Below, in pieces: positions 33,960 through 42,882 of a stretch of 64,000 nucleotides of DNA (the first letter of the stretch is position 1; each line of letters opens with the position of its first letter). Position numbers and translations under genes: made by a program. Below the pieces are notes generated by a model. That model was not told the origin of the DNA. It worked only from the letters and a program-made list of their open reading frames with translations, and did no database searches. Source of the DNA: Saccharopolyspora hirsuta (GTDB lineage: Bacteria; Actinomycetota; Actinomycetes; Mycobacteriales; Pseudonocardiaceae); the NCBI RefSeq assembly GCF_008630535.1, contig NZ_VWPH01000006.1, positions 434,001 through 498,000 of the forward strand, in the 5' to 3' direction.

Positions 33960-35141
33960 ATGACCAAGGCTGCGCAGAACGCGCACCGCACCCGGCCCGC
34001 GCACATCGCCTTCCTCACCATCCCGGCGCACGGCCACGTCAACCCGGGTCTCGGCCTGATCACCGAGCTGGTGAGCCGGGGCCACCGCGTCAGCTACGCG
34101 GTGACCGACGCGTTCGCCGACCAGGTGGCCGAGGCCGGGGCGGTCCCGGTCCGCTACACCTCGCTGCTGCCGGGGTCGCCGACCGCGACCCGGCAGGAGT
34201 GGCCGGACGAAGAGGTCGAGGCGCGCTTGATGTTCCTCGAAGAGACCAAGCACGTCGTGCCGCAGCTCGAGGCGGCGTACGCGGGTGACCGGCCCGACCT
34301 CGTGGTCTACGACCTCCCGGACTTCCTCGTCCTCGCCGAGAAGTGGGGAGTGTCGGCGCTGCAGCTGTGCCCGACCCACGTCTACTCCGAGGGGCTGGAG
34401 TCTGTCCTGGACATGACGCCGACCCCGGAGAAGCTGGCGGTGCAGGAGGCGTACGACGAGTACTTCGCCGCGCAGGGATTGACGTTGCGGGAGAAGGACT
34501 TCATGCACCCGAGCCGCTGCATCGTGACCATCCCGCGGAGCTTCCAGTACTTCGGGGACAAGGCGGCGGACGTCTACACGTTCGTCGGCCCGATGCTGAC
34601 CGAGCGGGCGTCCCAGGGGGACTGGCAGGCGCCGGACGACCGGCCGGTGCTGGTGATCTCGCTGGGTTCGGCCTACAACGACCGCCCGGACTTCTACCAG
34701 ACGTGCTTGCAGGCCTTCGCCGACCTCGACTGGCACGTGGTGATGTCCGTCGGGAAGGCGGTCGATCCGGCCGAGCTGGGTGAGGTCCCGGCGAACTTCG
34801 AAGTGCACCGGTGGATTCCGCAGCTCCGGGTGCTGTCCCGGGCCAGCGCGTTCATCACGCACGCCGGGATGGGCGGCACGATGGAGGGCCTGCACCACGG
34901 CGTCCCGCTGATCGCGGTGCCGCAGGCCGTCGACCAGTTCATGAACGCGGCTCGGATCGAGGAGCTCGGTCTGGGCGTGCAGCTGGACGCCGCGACCGCC
35001 ACCCCGGAGCAGCTGCGCGCCGCGCTGGAGAAGGTCACCTCGGACGAGGGGATCCTGAGCAGGGTGGCGGACATGCAGCGGGAGATCGAGGAGGCCGGTG
35101 GGCTGGCGCGGGCCGTCGAGATCGTCGAAGCCATGCTGTAG
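33960..35141 (+). CDS. macrolide-type UDP-glycosyltransferase (MGT/OleD family)
   Basis: GT1-family enzyme of 393 aa that resembles OleD/MgtA, which transfer glucose from UDP-glucose to macrolides or other phenolic acceptors. The N-terminal acceptor domain begins IAFLTIPAHGHVNPGLGL (residues about 16-33), with the catalytic-type His in AHGHVNP. The C-terminal donor domain has VHRWIPQLRVL, then FITHAGMGGTMEGLHHGVPLI, the conserved nucleotide-sugar motif. The start is the ATG at 33960 with AGGAG 11 bases upstream. Likely self-protection or detoxification; substrate range is usually wide. It is followed by a strong terminator. Confidence 0.88.
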   Translation: MTKAAQNAHRTRPAHIAFLTIPAHGHVNPGLGLITELVSRGHRVSYAVTDAFADQVAEAGAVPVRYTSLLPGSPTATRQEWPDEEVEARLMFLEETKHVVPQLEAAYAGDRPDLVVYDLPDFLVLAEKWGVSALQLCPTHVYSEGLESVLDMTPTPEKLAVQEAYDEYFAAQGLTLREKDFMHPSRCIVTIPRSFQYFGDKAADVYTFVGPMLTERASQGDWQAPDDRPVLVISLGSAYNDRPDFYQTCLQAFADLDWHVVMSVGKAVDPAELGEVPANFEVHRWIPQLRVLSRASAFITHAGMGGTMEGLHHGVPLIAVPQAVDQFMNAARIEELGLGVQLDAATATPEQLRAALEKVTSDEGILSRVADMQREIEEAGGLARAVEIVEAML

Positions 35142-35153
35142 CCGTGTCGGACC

Positions 35154-35181
35154 CCACCCGCCGGGTCACTCCGGCGGGTGG
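35154..35181 (+). terminator. terminator of the glycosyltransferase gene
   Basis: Perfect 11-bp arms CCACCCGCCGG/CCGGCGGGTGG (35154-35164, 35171-35181) with a 6-base loop, 13 bp after the stop codon. Confidence 0.8.
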
Positions 35182-35345
35182 TCCGCCCGGTCCGGTGCGG
35201 CCGTTCCCAACTGGGCGTATCCACGGCAGTTGTGGCCGTACGCGGATGTTCTGTTTCCCGCTCCTCGCGGCTGCCGCATACCGTCGGGAAGCGACCTCAA
35301 CCAGGTCGTCTGACCAGCAGTGATGCCAGAAGGAGCGGGAGAACC

Positions 35346-36101
35346 ATGGCGGAGCGGAGCCTGCGGGGCAAGGTCACGGTCATCGGCGGCGGGGGCAAGA
35401 ACCTGGGCGGCCTGCTGTCTACGACCTTCGCGGACGAGGGCGCGAAGGTCGTCGTGCACTACAACAGCGACTCCTCCGCCGCCGAGGCGGAGAAGACCGT
35501 CAACGCGGTGCGGGAGGCCGGTTCCGAGGCGATCTCGGTGCAGGGCGACCTGACGCAGGTCAGCGAGGTGCGGCGGCTGTTCGACACCGCGGTGGACACC
35601 TTCGGCGGGGTCGACGTCGCGGTGAACACCACCGGGATGGTGCTGCGCAAGCCGATCCTGGAGACCTCCGAGGAGGAGTTCGACCGCATGTTCGCGATCA
35701 ACGCGAAGGCGGCGTACTTCTTCATCCAGGAGGCCGGTCGCCGGCTCAACGACGACGGCAAGATCATCAGCCTGGGCACCTCGCTGCTGGCGGCGTTCAC
35801 CGACGGCTACTCCACCTACGCCGGGGGCAAGGCGCCGCTGGAGCACTTCACCCGCGCCGCGGCCAAGGAGTTCGCCGACCGCCGCATCTCGGTGAACGTG
35901 GTGGCGCCGGGGCCGATGGACACGCCGTTCTTCTACCCGCAGGAGACGCCGGAGCGGGTGGAGTTCCACAAGTCGCAGGGCATGGGCAACCAGCTCACCC
36001 ACATCGAGGACATCGTCCCGGTGATCCGGTTCCTGGCCACCGAGGGCTGGTGGTTCACCGGGCAGACGATGTTCCCGAACGGCGGCTACACCACCAGGTG
36101 A
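35346..36101 (+). CDS. SDR family oxidoreductase
   Basis: Classical short-chain dehydrogenase of 251 aa. The cofactor loop is GGGGKNLGG (about residues 13-21), a variant of TGxxxGxG. The segment corresponding to NNAG reads NTTG, and the catalytic YxxxK is YAGGK after a serine-containing SLGTSL strand. The C-terminal GQTMFPNGGY fits the family. These changes (no TGxxxGxG Thr, NTTG) place it in a divergent subgroup, and the substrate is unknown. The ATG has AAGGAG and GGAG upstream. It stands alone between two terminators, so I do not assign it to the fucose operon, though a keto-deoxysugar dehydrogenase of that pathway would also be an SDR. Confidence 0.82.
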   Translation: MAERSLRGKVTVIGGGGKNLGGLLSTTFADEGAKVVVHYNSDSSAAEAEKTVNAVREAGSEAISVQGDLTQVSEVRRLFDTAVDTFGGVDVAVNTTGMVLRKPILETSEEEFDRMFAINAKAAYFFIQEAGRRLNDDGKIISLGTSLLAAFTDGYSTYAGGKAPLEHFTRAAAKEFADRRISVNVVAPGPMDTPFFYPQETPERVEFHKSQGMGNQLTHIEDIVPVIRFLATEGWWFTGQTMFPNGGYTTR

Positions 36102-36107
36102 TCGCCG

Positions 36108-36151
36108 GCGGTGCGGCGGGCCGTCGGGAGGGGGACGGCCCGCCGCACCGC
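36108..36151 (+). terminator. terminator of the SDR gene
   Basis: Perfect 18-bp arms (36108-36125 and 36134-36151) with an 8-base loop, seven bases after the stop codon. Confidence 0.85.
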
Positions 36152-36202
36152 GCACGCGGAGCAGAATCGAGCAGTCCGGACGCCGGTGCGGAGGAGGAAG
36201 CG

Positions 36203-37390
36203 GTGGTGAACCTGGCGGGGATGCGGTGGCAGGTAATGCGGGGGCGCGACCCGGACGAGCCGCACCGCGTTTCCACACCGCTGGAGCTGTTCTTCGACCT
36301 GTGCTTCGTGGTGGCGGTGGGGCAGGCCGCCGCGCAGCTGCACCACACGCTGGACGAGGGCCACCTCGGCGGCGGGCTCGTCGGGTACGCGGCGGTGTTC
36401 TTCGCGATCTGGTGGGCGTGGATGAACTTCACCTGGTTCGCCTCGGCCTACGACACCGACGACGTGCTCTACCGGCTGCTCACGCTGCTGCAGATGGCCG
36501 GGGTGCTGGTGCTGGCGGCCGGGGTGCCCGCCGCGTTCGAGCACTACGACTTCAGCGTCGTGGTCCTCGGCTACGTGCTGATGCGGGTCGGGCTGATCTG
36601 CCAGTGGCTGCGGGCCGCCGTCGAACACCCGGAGGGCCGGGGCACCGCGCTGCGCTACGCGGGCGGGATCGCCGTGGTCCAGGTGGGGTGGATCGCCCGG
36701 TTGTGGGCGCCGGGGGCGTGGGCCGCCATCACCTTCGTGGCGCTGGTGATCGCCGAGCTGGCGGTCCCGGCATGGGCGGAGTCCCGCAGGCGGACCACCT
36801 GGCACCCGGAGCACATCGCCGAGCGGTACGGGCTGTTCACCATCATCGTGCTCGGCGAGGTCATCCTCGCCTCGCTCGCGGCCGTGCAGTCCGCGCTGAG
36901 CGAGTTCGGGGTGTCGGCGACGCTGATCCTGATCGCCGTCGGCGGCCTGGCGCTCGTCTTCGTGGTGTGGTGGATCTACTTCACCGGCGCCGAGGCGCAC
37001 CTCCGCACCCTGCGGATCGCGCTGACCTGGGGTTACGGCCACGTCGTGGTGTTCGCCGCGATCGCCGCGCTCGGGTCCGGCATCGAGGTCGCGGTGGACA
37101 CCGCGGGGCACCACTCGCACGTCAGCGAACAAGCCGCTGCGTTCGCCGTCGCGGTGCCGGTCGCCGTGGTGCAGATCGCGCTGGGCGTGCTGCACCGCCT
37201 CGCGCGCACCGGTGCGGTGCGGAACTTCGCGTTTGTCGTGGCCGGTGCGATCGTGGTCCTCGCCCTGTCGTTCAGCACACCGCTGCTCGGGTTGGGCGGT
37301 GCCGTGGTGGGCATGGCGGTGGCGGCTGCCGCGACGCTGGTCGTCAACGTCGTCGGCGCTGGATCGGACACCGCGGGAAGCAGGGGCTGA
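36203..37390 (+). CDS. low temperature requirement protein A (LtrA) family membrane protein
   Basis: Integral membrane protein of 395 aa with about ten transmembrane helices. The family hallmarks are STPLELFFDLCFVVAVGQ near residues 24-41, WWAWMNFTWFASAYDTDD around 74-91, and HIAERYGLFTIIVLGEVIL in the middle. The biochemical role of LtrA proteins is not established. The start is one of two adjacent GTG codons (36203 or 36206) after GGAGGAGG. The next gene, a LysR regulator, begins two bases after its stop, so the two are co-transcribed. Confidence 0.85.
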   Translation: MVNLAGMRWQVMRGRDPDEPHRVSTPLELFFDLCFVVAVGQAAAQLHHTLDEGHLGGGLVGYAAVFFAIWWAWMNFTWFASAYDTDDVLYRLLTLLQMAGVLVLAAGVPAAFEHYDFSVVVLGYVLMRVGLICQWLRAAVEHPEGRGTALRYAGGIAVVQVGWIARLWAPGAWAAITFVALVIAELAVPAWAESRRRTTWHPEHIAERYGLFTIIVLGEVILASLAAVQSALSEFGVSATLILIAVGGLALVFVVWWIYFTGAEAHLRTLRIALTWGYGHVVVFAAIAALGSGIEVAVDTAGHHSHVSEQAAAFAVAVPVAVVQIALGVLHRLARTGAVRNFAFVVAGAIVVLALSFSTPLLGLGGAVVGMAVAAAATLVVNVVGAGSDTAGSRG

Positions 37391-37391
37391 C

Positions 37392-38264
37392 GTGGGCCTG
37401 GACCTGCACAAGCTGGGGCATCTCGTCGCGGTGGCGGAGGAGGGCAGCTTCACCCGCGCTGCGGCGCGCCTGCACCTGTCCCAGCAGGCGCTGTCCACCT
37501 CGATCCGCGCGCTCGAACGCGAAGTCGGCGTCGACCTGCTGGAACGCACCACCACGGGGGTCGCGGTGCTCCCCGCCGGTGAAGCGCTGATCGCCGACGC
37601 CCGCGTGCTGGAGGGCGTGGCCCGCTCGGCGCTGCAACGCGCGCGGCGGATCGGCCGCGGTGAGGCGGAGGTGCTGCGCATCGGCCACACCCCGGCCGTC
37701 ACCGGCGACGAGGTCACCGCGCTGCTCCGGCAGGCGCACGCCGACCACCCGGATCTCGCCACCGACGTCAACCAGCGCTATCCCGGTGAACTCGTGGAGC
37801 AGCTGCTGGCCGGGGAGCTCGACCTCGGGCTGTGCCGCGCCATGACCCCGGCGCACGGCCTCAACCGCGCCACCCTCGTCTACCAGCGGCTGCGGGTGGC
37901 GGTGTCCGCGGAGCACCGCCTCGCCGACCGGGACGTGGTCGCGCTGTCCGAACTGGCCGACGAGCAGATCGTCGTGTGGGGCACCCCCGGCCGTTCCGGC
38001 TACACCGATCTGCTCGTCGAGCACTGCCGGAGGGCGGGTTTCGAACCGCGCACGCGGCGGAACCCCATCCAGGGCACTCCGCCGGTCACCGCGGTCCTCG
38101 GCACCGACGACGTCGCATTCGTCACCGCCGCACCCGGTCCGGCCGCGAGCGGGAAGGTCCGGGTCGTCGAGCTCGAGCCGCCGACCGAGGTGCCGCTGCA
38201 GGCGCTGTGGCCGACGCACACCACCTCCGACGCCCGGCACGCCTTCCTGGCCAGCTTCACCTGA
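37392..38264 (+). CDS. LysR family transcriptional regulator
   Basis: Regulator of 290 aa with the N-terminal LysR winged helix (LVAVAEEGSFTRAAARLHL, then QQALSTSIRALEREVG, residues about 10-50) and a C-terminal periplasmic-binding-protein-like effector domain. The GTG start follows the LtrA stop by one base. It is immediately upstream of the deoxysugar operon on the same strand, with an 84-bp gap that contains a promoter and an inverted repeat, so it may control either LtrA/itself or the operon. The effector is not predictable. Confidence 0.83.
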   Translation: MGLDLHKLGHLVAVAEEGSFTRAAARLHLSQQALSTSIRALEREVGVDLLERTTTGVAVLPAGEALIADARVLEGVARSALQRARRIGRGEAEVLRIGHTPAVTGDEVTALLRQAHADHPDLATDVNQRYPGELVEQLLAGELDLGLCRAMTPAHGLNRATLVYQRLRVAVSAEHRLADRDVVALSELADEQIVVWGTPGRSGYTDLLVEHCRRAGFEPRTRRNPIQGTPPVTAVLGTDDVAFVTAAPGPAASGKVRVVELEPPTEVPLQALWPTHTTSDARHAFLASFT

Positions 38265-38286
38265 GCCCCGTTCGCGACCGGCGATC

Positions 38287-38333
38287 TTGGCATTCCGCGC
38301 ACCGGCGGTTATACCTGTGGTCGGCGTGCGCGG
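38287..38333 (+). promoter_or_regulatory. promoter and candidate operator of the deoxysugar operon
   Basis: TTGGCA (38287-38292) and TATACC (38310-38315) are spaced by 17 bp. An 8-bp inverted repeat CCGCGCAC/GTGCGCGG (38295-38302, 38326-38333) brackets the -10. It lies 16-62 bp before the dehydratase start. Confidence 0.6.
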
Positions 38334-38348
38334 AAGCGAGGTGGCCCG

Positions 38349-39653
38349 ATGGCTGCGCTGATCACCGGACTGCGGACCAGCGACGTCCGGTTCCCCACGT
38401 CGCGGGAGCTGGACGGTTCGGACGCGATGAACCCGGACCCGGACTACTCGGCGGCCCACGTGGTGGTCGAGACCGACGCCGACGACGGGCTGACCGGCCA
38501 CGGGTTCGCGTTCACCATCGGCCGCGGCAACGACGTGCAGGTCGCGGCGATCCGCGCCCTGGAGTCCGCTGTGGTGGGGCGCCCGCTGGAGGCGGTGCTG
38601 GACGATCTCGGCGCGGTGTGGCGGGAACTCGTGCACGATTCCCAACTGCGCTGGCTGGGCCCGGAGAAGGGCGTGGTGCACATGGCGATCGGCGCCGTGG
38701 GCAACGCGCTGTGGGACCTGAAGGCGAAGCGGGCCGGGAAACCGCTGTGGCAGCTGCTCGCCGAGCTGTCCCCGGAGCAGATCGTCGAGCTGGTCGACTT
38801 CCGGTACCTCAGCGATGCGCTGACCCCGGAGGAAGCCCTGGACCTCCTGCGCCGAGCAGAACCCCGCCGTGCGGAGCGCGTCGCGGAGCTCCTCCGCGAC
38901 GGGTACCCGGCGTACACCACGTCCCCGGGCTGGTTGGGCTACTCGGACGCGAAGCTGCGTCGGCTCTGCCGCGCCGCGGTGGACCAGGGCTTCGACCTGC
39001 TCAAGCTGAAGGTGGGCGCGGACCTGGACGACGACGTGCGGCGGCTGCGGATCGCCCGCGAAGCGGTCGGCCCGGACGTCCGGATCGCCGTCGACGCCAA
39101 CCAGCGCTGGGACGTGCCCACCGCGATCAGCTGGATCCGCGAGCTCGCGCCCTTCGACCTGTGGTGGGTGGAGGAGCCGACCAGCCCCGACGACGTGCTG
39201 GGGCACGCCGCCATCGCCTCGGCGATCGCCCCGGTCCGGGTGGCCACCGGTGAGCACGTCGCCAACCGCGTGGTGTTCAAGCAGCTGCTGCAGGCGGGGG
39301 CGGTGTCCGTCCTGCAGCTGGACGCCACCCGGGTGGCCGGGGTCAACGAGAACCTGGCGATCCTGCTGCTGGCGGCCAAGTTCGGCGTTCCGGTGTGCCC
39401 GCACGCCGGTGGGGTCGGGCTGTGCGAGCTGGTGCAGCACCTGGCGATGTTCGACTTCGTCGCGGTGTCCGGCTCCACCGAGGGCCGGGTGATCGAGCAC
39501 GTCGACCACCTGCACGAGCACTTCGTGGATCCGGTGGTGGTCCGGGACGGCCGCTACCTCGCGCCGAGGCGCCCCGGGTTCTCCGCGCAGCTGCGCCCGG
39601 AGGCGCTGCGCGACCACAGCTACCCCGACGGCCGGGTGTGGGCCGGGGGATGA
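38349..39653 (+). CDS. L-fuconate dehydratase (enolase superfamily)
   Basis: Enzyme of 434 aa of the mandelate-racemase group of enolases, matching L-fuconate dehydratase, which converts L-fuconate to 2-keto-3-deoxy-L-fuconate. The KxK catalytic pair is Lys219/Lys221 (LKLKVG). Metal ligands are Asp249 (VDANQRWD), Glu275 or 276 (WWVEEPT) and Glu302 (ATGEHVANR), and the late CPHAGGVG carries the catalytic-type His. It heads an operon with a mutarotase, an aldo/keto reductase and a DapA-type aldolase, which supports an oxidative fucose-type pathway; related 6-deoxy or pentonic acids cannot be excluded. Confidence 0.83.
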   Translation: MAALITGLRTSDVRFPTSRELDGSDAMNPDPDYSAAHVVVETDADDGLTGHGFAFTIGRGNDVQVAAIRALESAVVGRPLEAVLDDLGAVWRELVHDSQLRWLGPEKGVVHMAIGAVGNALWDLKAKRAGKPLWQLLAELSPEQIVELVDFRYLSDALTPEEALDLLRRAEPRRAERVAELLRDGYPAYTTSPGWLGYSDAKLRRLCRAAVDQGFDLLKLKVGADLDDDVRRLRIAREAVGPDVRIAVDANQRWDVPTAISWIRELAPFDLWWVEEPTSPDDVLGHAAIASAIAPVRVATGEHVANRVVFKQLLQAGAVSVLQLDATRVAGVNENLAILLLAAKFGVPVCPHAGGVGLCELVQHLAMFDFVAVSGSTEGRVIEHVDHLHEHFVDPVVVRDGRYLAPRRPGFSAQLRPEALRDHSYPDGRVWAGG

Positions 39654-39666
39654 GGGAGGGAGCCGC

Positions 39667-39978
39667 ATGCAGCGAATCGCCTTGCGCACCAGGCTGGAAC
39701 CCGGGCGCGAAGCCGAGTACGAGCAGGTGCACGCGGTGATCCCGGCCGAGCTGGACGCGGCGCTGCGCGAAGCGGGCGTGCACAGCTGGCGGATCTGGCG
39801 CGACGGCCTGGACCTGTTCCACGTGGTGGAGGTCGAGGACTACCGGGCGATGCGGCGGGCGTTGCGCGACCACCCGGCGAACGTGGCCTGGCAGGCGCGG
39901 ATGTCCGAGCTGCTGGCGGTCGAGGACGACTACTCGGGCGAGGACACCGGTCTCCGGCAGGTGTGGGAGCTGCCGTGA
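39667..39978 (+). CDS. L-fucose/L-rhamnose mutarotase family protein
   Basis: Protein of 103 aa of the RhaM/DUF718 dimeric alpha-beta barrel family, which interconverts anomers of 6-deoxyhexoses. Family positions include YEQVHAVIPAEL (catalytic-type His near residue 22), HSWRIWRDG and WQARMSELL. It begins 13 bp after the dehydratase gene and its stop overlaps the GTG of the aldo/keto reductase by 4 bp (GTGA), so translation is coupled. It would supply the beta-anomer to the dehydrogenase. Confidence 0.83.
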   Translation: MQRIALRTRLEPGREAEYEQVHAVIPAELDAALREAGVHSWRIWRDGLDLFHVVEVEDYRAMRRALRDHPANVAWQARMSELLAVEDDYSGEDTGLRQVWELP

Positions 39979-40970
39979 AGCTCGGCGCCTCGGACGTGGT
40001 GGTCTCCCCGCTCGGGTTCGGCGGCGCGGTGATCGGGAACCTCTACCGCGCGGTCGACGAGGACACCGCCCTCGGCGCGGTGGACGCGGCCTGGGACGCG
40101 GGAATCCGGTACTTCGACACCGCGCCGCACTACGGCCTGGGGCTGGCCGAGCGCCGCCTCGGCACGGCCCTGGCCGGGCGGCCGCGCTCGGAGCTGGTCG
40201 TGTCGACGAAGGTCGGCAGGCTGCTGGTGCCGCGCCCGACGGCTGCGGGCGCGCGCGATGCCGCGGGGTTCGACGTGCCCGCGGATCACGAGCGGGTGTG
40301 GGACTTCAGCGCGGACGGGGTGCGGCGGTCGCTGGAGGCCAGCCTGCGGCGGCTCGGCATGGACCGCGTGGACCTGGTGCTGATCCACGACCCGGACGAC
40401 CACTGGCGGCAGGCGGTCGACGAGGCCTACCCGGCGCTGCACGAGCTGCGCGCGCAGGGCGTGATCGGTGCGATCGGTGCGGGCATGAACCAGTGGCGCA
40501 TGCTGGAGCGGTTCGCGATCGAGACGGATGTGGACGCGGTGATGCTCGCCGGTCGCTACACGCTCCTGGAGCAGTCCGCTGCGGACACCATGCTCCCGAC
40601 GTGCCTGCGGCGGAACGTGTCGGTGCTGGCCGCAGGGGTGTTCAACGGTGGTGTCCTGGCCACCGACGAGCTCGACCCGGAGGCGATGTTCGACTACGCC
40701 CCGGCCTCGCCGCAGCTGCGCGCCAAGGTCGCCCGGATCGCGGAGGTGGTCCACCGGCACGGCGCGAGCCTCCCGCAGGTCGCGATGGCCTTCACCGGTG
40801 CGCACCCGGCCGTCGCCAGCGTCGTCGTGGGGGCCAGGTCCGAGGCCGAGGTCCGCCGCAACGCGGCGCTGTTCGAGCGGCCGGTGCCGTCCGCGGTGTG
40901 GGAGGAACTGGTCGCCACCGGCCTCCTCCCGCCCGCCGGCCGAGGAAGTGGACCACCGGATGGCACGTGA
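39975..40970 (+). CDS. aldo/keto reductase (L-fucose or D-threo-aldose 1-dehydrogenase type)
   Basis: NAD(P)-dependent enzyme of 331 aa with an aldo/keto reductase barrel. The active-site stretch YFDTAPHYGLGLAERRLG (residues about 45-62) holds the Asp and Tyr, with STKVGRLL (Lys) and VLIHDPDD (His). The branch with a VVSPLGFGGAVIGN start and a long insert after STKVGRL includes D-threo-aldose/L-fucose 1-dehydrogenases, which give the aldonolactone. The GTG overlaps the mutarotase stop. No separate lactonase gene is in this operon, so the lactone is opened spontaneously or by an enzyme encoded elsewhere. Confidence 0.8.
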   Translation: MKLGASDVVVSPLGFGGAVIGNLYRAVDEDTALGAVDAAWDAGIRYFDTAPHYGLGLAERRLGTALAGRPRSELVVSTKVGRLLVPRPTAAGARDAAGFDVPADHERVWDFSADGVRRSLEASLRRLGMDRVDLVLIHDPDDHWRQAVDEAYPALHELRAQGVIGAIGAGMNQWRMLERFAIETDVDAVMLAGRYTLLEQSAADTMLPTCLRRNVSVLAAGVFNGGVLATDELDPEAMFDYAPASPQLRAKVARIAEVVHRHGASLPQVAMAFTGAHPAVASVVVGARSEAEVRRNAALFERPVPSAVWEELVATGLLPPAGRGSGPPDGT

Positions 40971-41058
40971 ACTGGCCCTGTCGAGGTGCCACTTCGGGTG
41001 AGATCGTCGGGAGGCCGTCCACGACCGGCTCGCGGTCGGCCGAACCGAAAGGAAGTGC

Positions 41059-41946
41059 ATGTTCACCGGCCTCAGCGCCTTCCCCCTCACCCCGACCGAC
41101 GAGACCGGGATCGACGAACGCGCGTTCCGGAAGCTGGTCGAGCGGTTGGCCGCGGCGGGTGTCGATTCGATCGGCGCGCTCGGCTCGACGGGCGGATACG
41201 CCTACCTCACCCGGGAGCAGCGCTCCCGAGCTGCCCGGATCGCGGTGGACGCCGCAGGCGGCATCCCGGTCATGATCGGCATCGGTGCCCTGCGCACCTC
41301 CGACGTGCTCGCCTTGGCCGAGGACGCCCAGAACGCGGGTGCCTCCGCGGTGCTGCTCGCCCCGGTGTCCTACCAGCAGCTCACCGATGACGAGGTCTTC
41401 GGGCTGTACGAGGACGTGACCGCGCAGCTCTCCGTTCCGCTGTGCGTGTACGACAACCCCGGCACCACGCACTTCCACTTCAGCGACGAGCTGCACGGGC
41501 GCATCGCGGCGCTGCCGAACGTCGGCGCGGTGAAGATCCCGGGCATCCCCGCGGACCGGGCAGCCACCAGGATCGCCGCCCTGCGGAGCCAGCTGCCCGA
41601 CGGTGTGGCACTCGGCGTCAGCGGCGACCAGCTCGCGGCCGGTGGGCTCAACGCGGGTGCGGACCTGTGGTTCAGCGTCATCGGCGGATTGCTGCCCGAG
41701 GAGTGCCTGGCGATCACCCGCGCCGCTGCGCAGGGTGATGCGGCCCGAGCGGTGGAGCTGTCCGAACGCATGGAACCGCTGTGGGAGCTGTTCGGGCGTT
41801 GCGGCAGCTTGCGCGTCACATCAGCCGCCGCTGAACACCTCGGACTGGTGGGCACCCCGAACCTGCCCCGCCCGCTCCGCGGCCTTCCGGCCGAGGCCCG
41901 GCGTGAGGTCGCCGCCGCGCTCGACGCGCTGGGAGTGCGCGCCTGA
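41059..41946 (+). CDS. DapA-family aldolase (probable 2-keto-3-deoxy sugar acid aldolase)
   Basis: Class I aldolase of 295 aa of the dihydrodipicolinate synthase/N-acetylneuraminate lyase family. The Schiff-base lysine is Lys159 (AVKIPG) and the phenolic Tyr131 is in VYDNPGTT; the N-terminal substrate loop reads GSTGGY. The context argues against lysine synthesis: it follows the fuconate dehydratase, mutarotase and dehydrogenase by 88 bp. Cleavage of 2-keto-3-deoxy-L-fuconate to pyruvate and lactaldehyde is the expected reaction. The ATG has AAGGAAG nearby. Confidence 0.8.
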   Translation: MFTGLSAFPLTPTDETGIDERAFRKLVERLAAAGVDSIGALGSTGGYAYLTREQRSRAARIAVDAAGGIPVMIGIGALRTSDVLALAEDAQNAGASAVLLAPVSYQQLTDDEVFGLYEDVTAQLSVPLCVYDNPGTTHFHFSDELHGRIAALPNVGAVKIPGIPADRAATRIAALRSQLPDGVALGVSGDQLAAGGLNAGADLWFSVIGGLLPEECLAITRAAAQGDAARAVELSERMEPLWELFGRCGSLRVTSAAAEHLGLVGTPNLPRPLRGLPAEARREVAAALDALGVRA

Positions 41947-41974
41947 ACATCTCCGCCAGCCGGTCGGAGACGAG

Positions 41975-42005
41975 TTGACCTCCAGTGCGCTCGAAGTCCT
42001 AGCTT
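41975..42005 (+). promoter_or_regulatory. SoxR/MerR-type promoter with 19-bp spacer
   Basis: TTGACC (41975-41980) and TAGCTT (42000-42005) are separated by 19 bp, the over-long spacing typical of MerR-family activated promoters. The spacer holds an imperfect dyad, GACCTCCAGTG against CGCTCGAAGTC (8 of 11 pairs), resembling actinomycete SoxR boxes. It lies 33 bp before the NmrA-type gene. Confidence 0.55.
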
Positions 42006-42037
42006 GGGGCTGAATCCGATCGGCTGAGGAGAACTCG

Positions 42038-42868
42038 ATGACAGTGCTGGTGACCGGTGCGACGGGCAATGTCGGACGCCGGGTGGTGGAGCGCCTGCTG
42101 GCGTCCGGTGCGAAGGTGCGTGCGCTGACCAGGAATCCGGACAGCGCCGGGCTGCCCGGCGAGGTGGAGCTGTTCCGCGGCGGGCTCGGCGATGCGGAAC
42201 CGCTGGCCCGGGCGCTCGACGGGGTCGACCGGGTATTCCTGTTCCCGATACCGGAAAGCACTCCGACGTTCGTCGCGCAGGCCGCGGCGGCGGGGGTGCG
42301 GCGGGTCGTGGTGCTGTCGTCGCTGGCGGTGGAGTTCGACGACAGCAACGCGATCGGCCAGCGGCACCGGCTGATCGAGCAGGCGGTCGCCGACGGCGGT
42401 TTCGAGTGGACGTTCCTGCGGCCCGGCGCGTTCGCGACCAACGCGCTGGCCTGGGCGGAGTCGATCCGCGCGGAGGGCGTGGTCCGCGAGCCGTTCCCGG
42501 AGGCGCGGCAGACGTCCATCCACGAGGACGACATCGCCGCGGTCGCGGTCGCCGCGCTGCTGGAGGACGGCCACGCCGGGAAGGCGTACCGGCTGACCGG
42601 CCCGGAGTCGATCAGCATGGCCGACCAGGTGCGCGCGATCGGTGCCGCGATCGGCCGGGAGGTCCGGATCGAGGCGGAACCGATCGAGCAGGCGAAGGCG
42701 CGATTGCTGGCATCAGGCGTGCCGGAAGCCGTCGTGGCCACCCTGCTCGAACTCCGGGACCAGGACCAGGGGCACGACGAGCCGGTGCCGACGGTGCAGG
42801 AGGTGACCGGGCGCCCCGCCCGCACCTTCGCCCAGTGGGCGGTCGACCACGCCGACGACTTCCGCTGA
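42038..42868 (+). CDS. NmrA-like NAD(P)-binding protein
   Basis: Atypical short-chain dehydrogenase of 276 aa of the NmrA/QorB type. The dinucleotide loop is VTGATGNVGRRV (residues 5-16), followed by ALTRNPDS; VVLSSLAVEFDDSN replaces the usual catalytic strand, and there is no clear YxxxK. Such proteins act as NAD(P)H quinone reductases or redox sensors. A MerR/SoxR-like promoter precedes it, and NmrA-like genes are known members of the Streptomyces SoxR regulon, so a role in response to redox-cycling compounds is plausible. The ATG has GAGGAG six bases upstream. Confidence 0.8.
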   Translation: MTVLVTGATGNVGRRVVERLLASGAKVRALTRNPDSAGLPGEVELFRGGLGDAEPLARALDGVDRVFLFPIPESTPTFVAQAAAAGVRRVVVLSSLAVEFDDSNAIGQRHRLIEQAVADGGFEWTFLRPGAFATNALAWAESIRAEGVVREPFPEARQTSIHEDDIAAVAVAALLEDGHAGKAYRLTGPESISMADQVRAIGAAIGREVRIEAEPIEQAKARLLASGVPEAVVATLLELRDQDQGHDEPVPTVQEVTGRPARTFAQWAVDHADDFR

Positions 42869-42882
42869 GCAGCGCGGAAATC

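Noticed and set aside
35346-36101. SDR as the keto-deoxyfuconate dehydrogenase of the fucose operon
   Set aside because: It is separated by a strong terminator, LtrA and LysR, and the operon already has an aldolase; the evidence is insufficient.
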